Source of the DNA: Prevotella sp.
GTDB taxonomy: Bacteria > Bacteroidota > Bacteroidia > Bacteroidales > Bacteroidaceae
Assembly (NCBI GenBank): GCA_017964785.1
Contig: JAGCRH010000058.1
Span: 1 to 64,000, forward strand
Reading direction: 5' to 3'
Length of the DNA: 64,000 bases
Part shown: positions 52,335-63,038 of the stretch, piece by piece
Layout of the letters: every line of letters starts with the position of its first letter
Numbering within the stretch: the first letter of the stretch is position 1
Program-made: the position numbers and the translations under genes
The notes under the pieces: generated by a model
What the model saw: the letters and a program-made list of their open reading frames with translations, nothing else
What the model was told of the DNA's origin: nothing
Databases searched by the model: none

Positions 52335-54113
52335 ATGAAAAAGAAGATTCAGTTCAGTCTCGTGTACAGAGACATGTGGCAGAGTTCGGGTAAGTTCCAG
52401 CCCCGTAAGGATCAGTTAGAGCGTATTGCTCCTGTGATTATTGACATGGGGTGTTTTGCCCGTGTGGAAACCAATGGTGGCGCCTTTGAACAGGTGAACC
52501 TGATGGCTGGCGAAAACCCCAATGCTGCCGTGAGAGCCTTTTGCAAGCCGTTCAACGAGGTGGGTATTAAGACCCACATGTTGGATCGTGGTCTGAATGC
52601 CCTGCGTATGTATCCCGTGCCAGACGATGTGCGCGCACTGATGTATAAGGTGAAGCATGCCCAGGGTGTCGACATCACCCGTATCTTCTGTGGTCTGAAT
52701 GATACGCGTAACATTATCCCCAGCATCAAGTGGGCCAAAGAAGGTGGCATGACGCCTCAGGCTACGCTCTGCATCACCACCTCGCCCGTACATACCGTTG
52801 ACTACTATGTTGCCATCGCTGATGAGGTGATTGCTGCCGGTGCTGAGGAGATTTGTCTGAAGGATATGGCCGGTATCGGACAGCCTGCCATGCTGGGTGC
52901 GCTGACGAAGGCTATCAAGACCAAGCATCCCGATATCATCATCCAGTATCATGGTCACAGCGGCCCGGGTCTCTCTATGGCCAGCATCTTGGAAGTCTGT
53001 AACAATGGTGCCGACATTATTGATACGGCTATCGAGCCGCTCTCTTGGGGAAAGGTTCATCCGGATATCATTTCGGTTCAGAGTATGCTGAAGAACGAAG
53101 GCTTCGAGGTGGCGGAACTGAATATGAACGCCTATATGCAGGCACGTACACTCACTCAGGAGTTTATTGACGACTGGCTAGGCTACTTTATCAATCCTGC
53201 CAACAAGCACATGTCCTCGCTGCTCTTGGGCTGCGGTCTGCCTGGCGGTATGATGGGTTCGATGATGGCCGATCTGGGCGGTATCCAGACGATGATCAAC
53301 AAATTGCGCGTCCAGAAGGGTGAGGCAGAGTTGACGATGGATGATATGCTGGTAAAACTCTTCAACGAGGTGGAGTATGTCTGGCCGCGTGTGGGCTATC
53401 CCCCATTGGTGACACCGTTCTCGCAGTATGTGAAGAATATCGCCCTGATGAACCTGCTCACCATCGAACAGGGCAAGGGTCGTTTCGTGATGATGGACGA
53501 TGCCATGTGGGGCATGATCCTCGGCAAGTCTGGAAAGATTCCTGGTACTATCGACCCGGTGCTTGTGGAACTTGCTCAGAAGCAGAACCGCCAATTTACC
53601 GATGTCGATCCTCACACGCTGTTGGAAAATGCCCTCGACGGCTTCCGCAAAGAGATGGACGAGAACGGCTGGGAGTACGGTCAGGACGACGAAGAACTCT
53701 TCGAACTGGGTATGCACCCCGAGCAGTATCGTGCCTTCATGAGCGGACAGGCCAAGAAACAGTTCCTTGCTGACCTCCAAAAGGCGAAGGATGCCAAACT
53801 TGGTGGCGGAAAGAAGATTCCGCAGGAAGAAATCGATGCCTTGAAGCACGCCAAGGCTGATGCCGTGAAGAGTCCGTTAGACGGACAACTCGTATGGAGT
53901 TTCGGTGGCGAGGGCGTTCCCGCTGCCTGCATCGAACCGTTCATCGGTCAGAAATACAAGGAAGGTGATATCTTCTGCTACTTACAAACCAAGTGGGGCG
54001 AGATCGTCGAGATACCTGCTGCCCTCGGAGGTAAATTGGTGGATATCAGTGTGAAGCCCGGACAGAAAATCCGTCAGGGTGACACCATTGCATGGATTGA
54101 GCGCGAGGCGTAA
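52335..54113 (+). CDS. OadA/pyruvate carboxylase-B-like carboxyltransferase
   Basis: 592 aa. The TIM-barrel carboxyltransferase domain (about 5-280) has RDMWQSSGKFQPRKDQLERI in place of the usual RDAxQS, the catalytic lysine region EEICLKDMAGI and the metal site YHGHSG. A conserved carboxylase domain follows (to about 460) and a lipoyl/biotinyl-like C-terminal domain (515-592). The biotin acceptor motif AMKM is missing: the aligned segment reads LQTKWGE. Normally part of oxaloacetate decarboxylase or a two-subunit pyruvate carboxylase; no partner subunit is next door. Shares TAATG with the HD gene. Confidence 0.8.
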   Translation: MKKKIQFSLVYRDMWQSSGKFQPRKDQLERIAPVIIDMGCFARVETNGGAFEQVNLMAGENPNAAVRAFCKPFNEVGIKTHMLDRGLNALRMYPVPDDVRALMYKVKHAQGVDITRIFCGLNDTRNIIPSIKWAKEGGMTPQATLCITTSPVHTVDYYVAIADEVIAAGAEEICLKDMAGIGQPAMLGALTKAIKTKHPDIIIQYHGHSGPGLSMASILEVCNNGADIIDTAIEPLSWGKVHPDIISVQSMLKNEGFEVAELNMNAYMQARTLTQEFIDDWLGYFINPANKHMSSLLLGCGLPGGMMGSMMADLGGIQTMINKLRVQKGEAELTMDDMLVKLFNEVEYVWPRVGYPPLVTPFSQYVKNIALMNLLTIEQGKGRFVMMDDAMWGMILGKSGKIPGTIDPVLVELAQKQNRQFTDVDPHTLLENALDGFRKEMDENGWEYGQDDEELFELGMHPEQYRAFMSGQAKKQFLADLQKAKDAKLGGGKKIPQEEIDALKHAKADAVKSPLDGQLVWSFGGEGVPAACIEPFIGQKYKEGDIFCYLQTKWGEIVEIPAALGGKLVDISVKPGQKIRQGDTIAWIEREA

Positions 54114-54652
54114 TGGATTACCAGAAGATTATAGATAAGTATTATCCGTCGGAGAACGAACTCCGACGGATATTGCTAATACACAGCCGTCAGGTGGCCG
54201 ACCGTTGTTTGAAGGTTGCCAAGGCCCATCCCGAACTGCGGCTCGACGCAGAGTTCTTAGAGGAGGCCGCCATGCTGCACGACATCGGCATCTTCCGCTG
54301 TGATGCCCCCAGTATCCAGTGCTTCGGCACGGAACCTTATATCTGTCATGGTTTTATCGGTGGACAGATTCTGCGCGAGGAAGGCTGGGCGCGCCATGCA
54401 CTGGTCTGTGAAAGGCATACGGGCACCGGTCTGAGTCGTGAACAGATTGAGCGTCAACAACTTCCATTGCCCTTGGACGTCCGTTTCGAGCCGGAGGCCT
54501 TGGAGGAACAGGTGGTCTGTTATGCCGACAAGTTCTATTCGAAGACGCATCCAGAGCGTGAGCGTACGGTGGTCGAGGCTGCCCAGAGTCTGGAAAAGTT
54601 CGGTCAGGAAGGTGTCAACCGCTTCCTCGGATGGACGAAACTCTTTGAGTGA
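54113..54652 (+). CDS. HD-domain phosphohydrolase-like protein
   Basis: 179 aa. HD motifs H...HD...: IHSRQVADRCLKVA, AAMLHDIGIF (about 54-63) and VCERHTGTGLSREQI, then ADKFYSKTHPERE, as in the HDIG subgroup of metal-dependent phosphohydrolases. Substrate unknown. Its ATG overlaps the upstream stop by one base, so it is cotranscribed with the carboxyltransferase gene. Confidence 0.75.
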   Translation: MDYQKIIDKYYPSENELRRILLIHSRQVADRCLKVAKAHPELRLDAEFLEEAAMLHDIGIFRCDAPSIQCFGTEPYICHGFIGGQILREEGWARHALVCERHTGTGLSREQIERQQLPLPLDVRFEPEALEEQVVCYADKFYSKTHPERERTVVEAAQSLEKFGQEGVNRFLGWTKLFE

Positions 54653-54732
54653 ATAGTTAATAGTGAACAATGAATAGTGAAAAAAACACAAGGTTCAGCA
54701 ACTTTTCACTATTCACTTTTCACTATTCACTA
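54652..54732. repeat. Two opposed arrays of TTCACTA-type heptamers
   Basis: Rightward from the stop codon of the HD gene come GAATAGT, TAATAGT, GAACAAT, GAATAGT. At 54704-54732 the complementary units TTCACTA, TTCACTT, TTCACTA, TTCACTA follow. The two halves can pair into one long hairpin between the genes. Confidence 0.65.
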
Positions 54733-54740
54733 AAAATTCG

Positions 54741-54748
54741 TACCTTTG
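54741..54748 (+). promoter_or_regulatory. -7 box of lptD
   Basis: TACCTTTG, only 5 nt before the chosen GTG start, implying a leaderless or nearly leaderless mRNA. Confidence 0.5.
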
Positions 54749-54753
54749 CATCC

Positions 54754-57747
54754 GTGAAACAGAAATCGGTCACGTTGTCGATACTCTGCGCCTTCATCTT
54801 GCTGATGGCGTGCACAACATCTACGCTGCCTCCAGGGAAAACGCCGGAGGTGGTGCAGTCGGGTAGGGTGGTATCGTTGCCCCAGGTTAAAGTCCCTTCG
54901 ATAGTCCCCGATTCTATGACGCTTCCAGCCCTGCTCGATAGTATCGGTATGGCGAATTTGCCCAGTAGTACGGATAACGTTGATAGCAGTGCAGTGGCGG
55001 AACAGGCTGTTGAGGATGAGGCTCCTCAGGATACCATCATCCCTGCCGGAGCCGAGGCGGCCATCAAGATCAAACGTGACACCACGACGATGGATTCCAT
55101 CGAACTGGCTATCTACAAGCACAATAAGGCCATTGACGACTCGTTGGCACGTGACAGCATCAATAAAAGGCGCAAGAATGGTATCGATGCGCCCGTAGAA
55201 TATTCTGCCGATGACTCGCTGACCTATGATGCCGCCAATGCCACCGCTCACCTCTATGGTAATTCGAAGGTGAAATACACCAATATGGACTTGGCCAGTG
55301 AGAATATCCACATGAATCTCGACAGCAATGTGGTCTATGCTACAGGTAAGATGGACTCCACTACCCAGCAACTCACCGGTACCCCGGTTTTCAAGATGGG
55401 TAGTGACCAGTATGAACAGACGGAGATGATGTTCAACTTCAAGACGAAGAAAGGTTTTATTACGGATGTCTATACCCAGCAGGAAGACGGCTATCTGACC
55501 AGTGAACACTCCAAACGTGGAGCCAATGGAGAGATGTACCTCGAACACGGACGCTATACCACCTGTGACGACCCCCATCCCGACTTCTATATCGCCATGT
55601 CGCGGGCCAAGGTGCGCCCGGGCAAGGATGTGGTGTTCGGTCCCGCCTATTTAGTGGTGGCCGACGTACCGTTGCCCTTAGCCATCCCCTATGGTTTCTT
55701 CCCATTCACCAAGAGTTACTCCAGTGGTTTCATCATGCCTACCTATGGTGACGAGACCTCGCGTGGTTTCTATCTCCGCGATGGTGGCTATTATTTAGCC
55801 CTGAGTGACAAGATGGACTTGAAACTCCTGGGCGAGATTTATACCAAGGGCTCGTGGGGACTCTCTGCTGCGTCGAACTACAGGAAGCGCTATAAGTACA
55901 GTGGTTCGTTCTATGTCAATTTCCAGAGCACCGTCACTGGCGAGAAGAATATGCCTGACTATGAGAAGAGATCCAGTTTCAAGATTCAGTGGCGACACAG
56001 CCAAGATGCGAAGGCCAATCCTTACAACAACCTGACGGCCAGCGTGAACTATGCCTCGGAGAGTTTTGAGAGGAACAACCTTTCGTCGATGTACAACCCA
56101 CAGGCCCTGACGCAGACCACGCGTACCTCTTCGGTCAACTGGCGCACCACCTTCTCCAGCATCGGACTGACGCTGAGTTCACAGGTCGATGTGGCTCAGA
56201 ATATGCGCGACTCCATCATCGAGATGACGTTGCCCAACCTGAGTGTCTCGTTGGCCCGCTTCTATCCCTTTAAGCGTAAGAAGGCCGCAGGTGAGGAGCG
56301 TTGGTACGAGAAGATCAACATGAGTTATACTGGCACGTTCAACAACCGCATCAGGACCAAGGAGAGTCAACTGCTGCATTCCAGTTTCACGAAGGACTGG
56401 CAGAACAACATGAGGCACTCCATCCCCATCCAAGCCAGTTTCATGGCGTTTGGCTATCTGAGCATCAACCCCTCGTTCAACTTCTCTGACCAGACATCGT
56501 TCATCAAACAGTCGAAGCATTGGGATGTGGAAAACCAGAAGGAAATCACTGATACCATCAGCGGATTCTATAATGTCTACAACTGGGATTTGAGTTTGTC
56601 GCTCTCCACGAAACTCTATGGTTACTGGCAACCTAGTAGTAAGATCTTCGGCGATAGGGAAATAGTGATCCGTCACGTCATCACGCCGAAGGTCAGTTTC
56701 TCCTATCACCCTGACTTCGGTGCCTCACGTTATGGCTACTATGAGACCTACCAGAAGACTGATGCCGACGGTAAAGTGTCGTTGGTGGAGTATTCGCCCT
56801 ATAATGTCGGTGGTGTGTCGGCGCCTGCAAAGGGTATGGCCGGTAGCATCCATGTCGATATCGGTAACAATCTCGAAATGAAGATGAGAAACAAGGACGA
56901 CTCGTTGAAGAAATACTTCCTCATCGACGAACTCGGTTTCTCGATGAGTTACAATATGGCAGCGAAGATCCGTCCGTGGAGCGATCTCAATACCCGTCTG
57001 CGCCTGAAACTCTCGAAACGCTACACCTTCAACCTCAACGCCGTCTTTGCCTCATACGTCTACGAAGCCGACAGCGTGGGGGCCACCCCGAGAATTAGTG
57101 AGCACACCACCTACTGGGGACAGGGCAAGATAGGTCGTTTCCAGGGTATGTCACAGAACCTCTCCTATACCCTCGACAACCAAAAGATTATGGACCTTTT
57201 CAAGCGACTTCGTGGCGAGAAAGTTGACAAGGACAAAAACAAAAAGGATGATGACGAGGACGATGACGAGTGGGAGAACGAGGTGGAGACCAATATAGAC
57301 AAGGATATGGAGAAGGCCAAGCACGGTGCCAAGCAGGACAAGTCGAAGGCCGACACCGACGAGGATGGCTATATGGCTTTCAAAATGCCTTGGTCCATTA
57401 GCATCGGCTATGGTATCTCGATGCGCGAGGGTAACTCGAACTTTAACTATGAGAAGATGCGCTACCCCTATGTGTTCACCCAGAATCTGAATCTCAGTGG
57501 AAATATCCGCCTGAGCGACGGTTGGAACATATCCTTCTCCAGCGGTTACGACTTTGACAACCACAAGATTTCCATGACCACAGCCTCGCTCTCGCGCGAC
57601 CTGCACTGTTTCAATATGTCGTGCTCCGTAGTCCTGGCGCCCTATACCAGTTATAACTTCTCCTTCCGTTGTAATGCTGCCACCCTGACCGATGCCCTCA
57701 AATACGACAAACGCAGCAGTTACAGCAACGCCGTGCAGTGGTATTAA
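54754..57747 (+). CDS. lptD: LptD-like LPS assembly outer membrane protein
   Basis: 997 aa from the GTG at 54754 (MKQKSVTLSILCAFILLMAC...), which gives a clean signal sequence with a lipobox-like LLMAC; the longer frame translates heptamer repeats and the promoter. An OstA-like periplasmic domain lies at about 170-300 (SADDSLTYDAANATAHLYGN, then MDSTTQQLTGTPVFKMG). The rest is a large beta-barrel with GFFPFTKSYSSGFIMP and a highly acidic/basic insertion near 840-900 (KDDDEDDDEWENE). Delivers LPS to the outer leaflet with LptE. Confidence 0.85.
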   Translation: MKQKSVTLSILCAFILLMACTTSTLPPGKTPEVVQSGRVVSLPQVKVPSIVPDSMTLPALLDSIGMANLPSSTDNVDSSAVAEQAVEDEAPQDTIIPAGAEAAIKIKRDTTTMDSIELAIYKHNKAIDDSLARDSINKRRKNGIDAPVEYSADDSLTYDAANATAHLYGNSKVKYTNMDLASENIHMNLDSNVVYATGKMDSTTQQLTGTPVFKMGSDQYEQTEMMFNFKTKKGFITDVYTQQEDGYLTSEHSKRGANGEMYLEHGRYTTCDDPHPDFYIAMSRAKVRPGKDVVFGPAYLVVADVPLPLAIPYGFFPFTKSYSSGFIMPTYGDETSRGFYLRDGGYYLALSDKMDLKLLGEIYTKGSWGLSAASNYRKRYKYSGSFYVNFQSTVTGEKNMPDYEKRSSFKIQWRHSQDAKANPYNNLTASVNYASESFERNNLSSMYNPQALTQTTRTSSVNWRTTFSSIGLTLSSQVDVAQNMRDSIIEMTLPNLSVSLARFYPFKRKKAAGEERWYEKINMSYTGTFNNRIRTKESQLLHSSFTKDWQNNMRHSIPIQASFMAFGYLSINPSFNFSDQTSFIKQSKHWDVENQKEITDTISGFYNVYNWDLSLSLSTKLYGYWQPSSKIFGDREIVIRHVITPKVSFSYHPDFGASRYGYYETYQKTDADGKVSLVEYSPYNVGGVSAPAKGMAGSIHVDIGNNLEMKMRNKDDSLKKYFLIDELGFSMSYNMAAKIRPWSDLNTRLRLKLSKRYTFNLNAVFASYVYEADSVGATPRISEHTTYWGQGKIGRFQGMSQNLSYTLDNQKIMDLFKRLRGEKVDKDKNKKDDDEDDDEWENEVETNIDKDMEKAKHGAKQDKSKADTDEDGYMAFKMPWSISIGYGISMREGNSNFNYEKMRYPYVFTQNLNLSGNIRLSDGWNISFSSGYDFDNHKISMTTASLSRDLHCFNMSCSVVLAPYTSYNFSFRCNAATLTDALKYDKRSSYSNAVQWY

Positions 57748-57765
57748 TCTATAAGAAATACTTTT

Positions 57766-60024
57766 TCAAACATTCATGAGTTCGTCGAGGGATTCTTCCT
57801 CGCCGACGACCCAGATGATGTCACCCTCCTCGAACTTACGGTTGGGCTTGAAAGGCGACAGACTTTCCTTACCTTCCTCTAAGCCGACGACCATACAACT
57901 GTAAAGGTCGCGAATCTTGCTTTCGATCAGTGTCTTGCCGATAAACGGACTGTCGCTGCCAATGATCATCTGGCGCAGTTTCATCTCACGGCTCTCCAAA
58001 TCGGGATCCTCACCGATCAGGCTCTTATCCAGAGCATCACGGAAGGTGGAGAACTGCTGGTCGCTACCAATCACCTGTAACACGTCGCCAGGGAAAAGGA
58101 TGTATTCGCCGTCGGGGATGTTCAGGCGCCAGCCGCCACGTAGGATGCTGCTGACGTGGACACCGTATTTCTGTCCTAAGTTCAGTTGCTTCAGTGTCTG
58201 GCCCATCCAACCGCTGTTGTGTGGTATCTCAAAGTCAGCGATGTGGATATCACGATCCAGCAGTTTTCCTTCATAGAGCGGACGCTTCTTGCCGAGCACC
58301 TGTGCCTCGATATCACGACTACGCAGGTTGAGCATGAAGAGACGCTCCAGTGAGATGCTCCTTTTCTTGATCCAGCGCGACAGCACAATCAGTCCTACGG
58401 CAACGACTCCAATGGTGATAATCAGGGCGTTGGCAAAGTGGGTCAGATAGTGGCAGATATAGAAGATGAAACTGACGGCGATGATGACACGCACGAGGAT
58501 GGTGAACATCAGTGGTAGCCGGTTGCGGTTACTCTTTGCCCAAAGAGCCTTCCACTCCTCGCTTTTGTTCTTCTTCATGACCATCGCACGGAGGAAGGGC
58601 GAGATGAACAGTATCGTGAGCAGTCCCGTGATGCCATTGGCATAGATGAGCAGATCGTCGCCAGGCAACAGTTTCTGCATGAACGGCAGCAAGAAGGTGA
58701 GCATCAGTGCAATGACGGCTGTGGAAAGGATAGAGTAGACAAAGGTGTTCATTGCCATCTGCGTCAGCAACTGTTTCCACAGACTATTCTCCTGTATACC
58801 CGTCTGGTTCATCGACAGGTGGTTCATCGACTGGATGAGTTTGTTGGGTAGATGCGTTTCCAGATGATTATAAGCCGGTGTGGCAAGCCGTATCATGTAA
58901 GGTGTGAGAAATGTGGTAATAACGGATACGGCCACCACCACCGGGTAGAGGAAATCGCCAATGACGTGGAGTGAGAGACCCAGTGAGGCGATGATGAATG
59001 AGAACTCACCGATCTGAGCCATAGAGAATCCGCAGCGGATGGCTGACTTCAGACTCTCGCCACCCAGCATGAAGGAGAAAGTGCCGAAGATGGCCTGTCC
59101 TAGAAGGATGGTCATGACGAGTACGAAGATCGGCAGGGCATATTCCACGAGGATCATCGGGTCGACGAGCATACCCACCGACACGAAGAAGATAGCACCG
59201 AAGAGGTTCTTTACCGGCTCTACCAGTTTAATGATCTTGTCAGCCTCAATGGTCTCTGCCAGGATACTACCCATGATGAAGGCACCGAAGGCTGAGGAGA
59301 AACCGACCTCGGCAGAGAATACCGCCATCGCACAGCAGAGTCCCAACGACACAATGAGCAGCACTTCATTATTAATAAGGTATCTCACACGGCGCAGGAA
59401 CAGGGGCACGGCAAAGATACCCACTACGAGCCAAAGCACGAGGAAGAAGACAATCTTCCAGACACTGCCCAGCATCTCACCACCGCCTAATTCCTTACCG
59501 CTGGCGATGGCACTCAGCAGCACCATCATGACGATGGCGAGGATATCTTCCAATATCAGCACGCTCATCACGCGTCCGGCAAACTGCTGTTGCCGGAGTC
59601 CCAGGTCGTCGAAAGCCTTGTAGATGATGGTGGTCGACGACATGGCGAGCATACCACCTAAGAAAATACAGTCCATCCGGCCCCAGCCGAAGAGTCTGCC
59701 TACGAGCATACCCAGCATCGACATGCAGAAGATGATGGTACACGTGGAGATGATGGGCGAGGCGCCCATCTTCAGGATTTTCTTAAAGGAGAAGTCGAGT
59801 CCCAGCGAGAAGAGTAGGAACATCACACCAAGGTCGGACCACAGATGGATATTCTCTGAGTCAACGACCGATGCCGTATAGGGCATGTGTGGACTGACCA
59901 GAAAACCTGCCACCACATAGCCTAATACCAGCGGCTGTTTGAGTTTCTTGAACAACAGCGTCACGATACCTGCTACAACGAGTATCAACGCCAGGTCTTT
60001 GACCAATGCTGGAATATCTCCCAT
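57766..60024 (-). CDS. CPA2-type cation:proton antiporter with TrkA-C domains
   Basis: 752 aa. About 12 membrane helices (1-400) with the Kef/CPA2 features LGYVVAGFLVSPHMP, GLDFSFKK and GAFIMGSILAETIE. A further helix pair lies at about 430-540. Two cytoplasmic TrkA-C (RCK-C) modules occupy about 600-670 and 680-752. Exchanges K+ or Na+ for protons, gated by ligands on the TrkA-C domains. No RCK-N nucleotide-binding domain is seen. Six nt separate its start from the downstream end of pepT's frame, so both genes may share a transcript. Confidence 0.85.
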   Translation of the reverse strand: MGDIPALVKDLALILVVAGIVTLLFKKLKQPLVLGYVVAGFLVSPHMPYTASVVDSENIHLWSDLGVMFLLFSLGLDFSFKKILKMGASPIISTCTIIFCMSMLGMLVGRLFGWGRMDCIFLGGMLAMSSTTIIYKAFDDLGLRQQQFAGRVMSVLILEDILAIVMMVLLSAIASGKELGGGEMLGSVWKIVFFLVLWLVVGIFAVPLFLRRVRYLINNEVLLIVSLGLCCAMAVFSAEVGFSSAFGAFIMGSILAETIEADKIIKLVEPVKNLFGAIFFVSVGMLVDPMILVEYALPIFVLVMTILLGQAIFGTFSFMLGGESLKSAIRCGFSMAQIGEFSFIIASLGLSLHVIGDFLYPVVVAVSVITTFLTPYMIRLATPAYNHLETHLPNKLIQSMNHLSMNQTGIQENSLWKQLLTQMAMNTFVYSILSTAVIALMLTFLLPFMQKLLPGDDLLIYANGITGLLTILFISPFLRAMVMKKNKSEEWKALWAKSNRNRLPLMFTILVRVIIAVSFIFYICHYLTHFANALIITIGVVAVGLIVLSRWIKKRSISLERLFMLNLRSRDIEAQVLGKKRPLYEGKLLDRDIHIADFEIPHNSGWMGQTLKQLNLGQKYGVHVSSILRGGWRLNIPDGEYILFPGDVLQVIGSDQQFSTFRDALDKSLIGEDPDLESREMKLRQMIIGSDSPFIGKTLIESKIRDLYSCMVVGLEEGKESLSPFKPNRKFEEGDIIWVVGEEESLDELMNV

Positions 60025-60030
60025 AAGAAT

Positions 60031-61254
60031 TTAGTTGTTAAAGTCAGCGACTATTTCGCATATCTTGACGATGACCTGCATGGCCTTCTCCATCGACTGG
60101 ATGGACACGAACTCATACGGCCCGTGGAAGTTCACGCCGCCAGCGAAGATGTTGGGGCAGGGGAGACCTTTGAACGAGAGTTGTGCACCATCAGTGCCGC
60201 CTCGGATGGGACGCACCTTGGGCGCCACCTCACAGGCCTGCATGGCGTGCAGCACCACGTCGATGACGTGCATCTGCGGGTCGATCTTTTCCTTCATATT
60301 ATAATACTGGTCCTTCACCTCGCAGGTGACGGTTCCTTCACCGTATTTCTCGTTCATCCTGTCGGCACAGCGCTGGATAAACCGCTTGCGGTCCTCAAAA
60401 ATCTCACGGTCGTGGTCGCGGATGATGTAACTCATCTTGGCCTCCTCGATGTTCGACTGGATACCCAGCAGATGGTAGAATCCCTGATAGCCTTCCGTCG
60501 TCTCAGGTGTCTCCTCGGCAGGCAGCATCTTGGCGAACTCCGCAGCGAGGGCATTGGCGTTCACCATCTTGCCCTTGGCATAGCCCGGATGCACGCTGAT
60601 ACCTTTGATGGTGATCTTGGCTGAGGCGGCATTGAAGTTCTCGAATTCCAGTTCGCCCACATCGCCACCGTCCATCGTGTAGGCCCATTCGCAACCGAAC
60701 TTCTCTACATCGAAGTGGTGGGCACCCATACCGATCTCCTCGTCAGGGTTGAAGGCGATGCGGATATCTCCGTGACGGATCTCCTTATGGTCGCGTAGGT
60801 AACACATGGCCTGCACAATCTCTGCGATACCGGCCTTGTCGTCGGCACCCAACAGGGTGTGTCCATCTGTCACAATCAGGTCTTCGCCTCTGTGGTGCAG
60901 CAGTTCTGGGAATTTCTTCGGACTGCTGACGATACCCTCCGAGAGCAGGATCTCGCCACCGTTGTAGTTGCGGATGATCTGTGGCTTGATGTCGGCTCCG
61001 CTGCAATCGGGACTGGTGTCGTAGTGGGAGATGAAGCCGATGGTAGGCACCTTCTCCTTGATGTTCGATGGGAGGGTCGCATAGAGATAACCCTTCTCGT
61101 CGAGTGCCACATCTTCCAGTCCTTCGCTTTCCAGTTCTTTTTTCAGGTACTCGGCAAAGACCAACTGTTTCGGGGTACTTGGCACGCTCTCGCTGTCCTC
61201 AGCCGATTGCGTGTCGAACTTGGTATAATTCAGAAACCTCTCAGTTATATCCAT
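60031..61254 (-). CDS. pepT: Peptidase T (tripeptide aminopeptidase)
   Basis: 407 aa, usual length. M20B dinuclear zinc peptidase: metal/catalytic residues in SHYDTSPD (about 78-85), [14 protein letters not shown] (about 138-151), [15 protein letters not shown] (about 172-186) and [36 protein letters not shown] near the end holds the last ligand region. Cleaves N-terminal residues from tripeptides in the cytoplasm. Confidence 0.95.
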   Translation of the reverse strand: MDITERFLNYTKFDTQSAEDSESVPSTPKQLVFAEYLKKELESEGLEDVALDEKGYLYATLPSNIKEKVPTIGFISHYDTSPDCSGADIKPQIIRNYNGGEILLSEGIVSSPKKFPELLHHRGEDLIVTDGHTLLGADDKAGIAEIVQAMCYLRDHKEIRHGDIRIAFNPDEEIGMGAHHFDVEKFGCEWAYTMDGGDVGELEFENFNAASAKITIKGISVHPGYAKGKMVNANALAAEFAKMLPAEETPETTEGYQGFYHLLGIQSNIEEAKMSYIIRDHDREIFEDRKRFIQRCADRMNEKYGEGTVTCEVKDQYYNMKEKIDPQMHVIDVVLHAMQACEVAPKVRPIRGGTDGAQLSFKGLPCPNIFAGGVNFHGPYEFVSIQSMEKAMQVIVKICEIVADFNN

Positions 61255-61308
61255 CTTCTTCTAACTTCTTCTATCTTCTTCTAACTTCTTTAACTTCTTC
61301 AAACTACT
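61253..61308. repeat. CTTCTTCTAA-type low-complexity repeats
   Basis: Imperfect tandem repeats of CTTCTTCTAA and shorter forms fill the gap between pepT and the acyl-CoA ligase gene. Unit length is mixed (7-10). Confidence 0.5.
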
Positions 61309-63036
61309 TCAAATCACTTCATAGCCGAATTTCTTGCATAGATCCAGACTCATCTCCTTCAACTTGAACTTCTGGATCTTGCCACTTCCCGTCAGTGGGA
61401 ACTGGTCGATGAAGAACACGTACTTCGGAATCTTATAGCGGGCAATCTTTCCACGACAGAACTCCTGCACATCCTCGGGCTCCATCTTCACACCCTCTTC
61501 CAGGATGATGAAGGCACCCACGGCCTCACCATATTTCTTCGACGGCACAGCAGCCACCTGTACATCGCGGATGCCAGGCATGTGATAGAGGAATTCTTCT
61601 ATCTCTCGCGGATAGATATTCTCGCCGCCTCGGATGATCATGTCCTTGATACGGCCTGTGATCTTATAGAAACCTTCTTCGTCCTTTACACCCAGGTCGC
61701 CTGAGTGCAGATAACCGTTCTTGTCGATCACCTCGTCTGTGGCTTCAGGGTTCTTGTAGTAGCCTTTCATCACGTTGAAGCCCTTACAGCACATCTCGCC
61801 CTGGACGCCAACAGGACATTCTTCGCCCGTCTCTGGGTCGAGCACTTTCACGTCGACAAATGGGAAGTCGCGACCTACCGTCGTACAGCGCTGTTCAAAC
61901 GTGTCGTTCAGACAGGTCTGGGTCATACCAGGCGACGACTCGGTGAGTCCGTACACACTGGTGATGGTCATATACATCTTTTCCGATACCTGCTTCATCA
62001 GTTCTACCGGACAGAGTGAGCCTGCCATGATACCTGTGCGAAGACAGGTCAGGTCGAACATCGAGAACATCGGGTGGTTGAGTTCGGCGATAAACATTGT
62101 GGGTACGCCATAGACAGCCGTACACCTCTCTTTATGGATGGAGGCGAGCACCACGAGGGGGTCGAATTTCTCCACCATCACCTCCGTACAACCGTGTGTC
62201 AGGCAGTTCATCGTGGCCAGCACCACACCGAAACAGTGGAACAGGGGCACACAGACGCAGAGTTTGTCGTCTTGCGTAAAGCCCATATTCTCGCCTGTGA
62301 AGTAGCCGTCGTTGGCAATGCCGTAGTGGGTGAGCATCACGCCCTTAGGGAAGCCAGTGGTACCAGAGGTGTACTGCATGTTGCAGACATCGTAGCATGT
62401 TACCTTGCGCTTCATCTCGTTGAGTTCCTCATCTTCCACGTTCTGACCTAAGAGCAGTAACTCGGCCGTATTGTACATACCACGGTATTTCTCCATACCG
62501 ATGAACACCACGTTTTTCAGGTAGGGGAACCGTTCGCTGTTCAGGTGTCCGCGCTCGCAAGTCTTCAACTCGGGCAGCATCGTGTAGGTCATGTCCACAT
62601 AGTTACAGTCCCAGGTACCGTCGGTGATGCAGAGCACTTCCATATCGGAGTCCTTACAGAGATATTCCAACTCATTCTGTTTGTAGTTCGTGTTCACCGT
62701 CACTAAGACGGCACCAATCTTTGCCGTCGCATAGAGGAAGGTGAGCCAATCGGGTACGTTGGTGGCCCAGATACCTACGTTCGAGCCGCGCTTTACGCCG
62801 ATGGCAATCAGACCCTTGGCCAAATTGTCCACACGCTCGTTGAACTTGCTCCAAGTGAATCTTAAGTCTCTATCTGAATAGACGATGTATTCTTTGTCTG
62901 GTGTTGTCTCAGCCCAGTATTCGAGCCACTGGCCCAAGGTGCGTTCCCACAAGTGATAGCCCTCGCTCCCCGTCTCAGCAGGGTATGTCCTATCAGGCAA
63001 TGGCCTGCCTGCCATATCTAATCTTACGTTGCTCAT
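61309..63036 (-). CDS. AMP-forming fatty acyl-CoA ligase
   Basis: 575 aa. ANL superfamily: P-loop [16 protein letters not shown] (about 226-241), [10 protein letters not shown], the hinge and ATP motifs [21 protein letters not shown] and [19 protein letters not shown] (about 465-485), and the C-terminal lysine in [10 protein letters not shown]. Activates a fatty or aryl acid to acyl-CoA. Sequence alone does not fix chain length. Overlaps no neighbour but starts 2 nt after the upstream regulator gene, so the two form an operon. Confidence 0.9.
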   Translation of the reverse strand: MSNVRLDMAGRPLPDRTYPAETGSEGYHLWERTLGQWLEYWAETTPDKEYIVYSDRDLRFTWSKFNERVDNLAKGLIAIGVKRGSNVGIWATNVPDWLTFLYATAKIGAVLVTVNTNYKQNELEYLCKDSDMEVLCITDGTWDCNYVDMTYTMLPELKTCERGHLNSERFPYLKNVVFIGMEKYRGMYNTAELLLLGQNVEDEELNEMKRKVTCYDVCNMQYTSGTTGFPKGVMLTHYGIANDGYFTGENMGFTQDDKLCVCVPLFHCFGVVLATMNCLTHGCTEVMVEKFDPLVVLASIHKERCTAVYGVPTMFIAELNHPMFSMFDLTCLRTGIMAGSLCPVELMKQVSEKMYMTITSVYGLTESSPGMTQTCLNDTFEQRCTTVGRDFPFVDVKVLDPETGEECPVGVQGEMCCKGFNVMKGYYKNPEATDEVIDKNGYLHSGDLGVKDEEGFYKITGRIKDMIIRGGENIYPREIEEFLYHMPGIRDVQVAAVPSKKYGEAVGAFIILEEGVKMEPEDVQEFCRGKIARYKIPKYVFFIDQFPLTGSGKIQKFKLKEMSLDLCKKFGYEVI

Positions 63037-63038
63037 AC

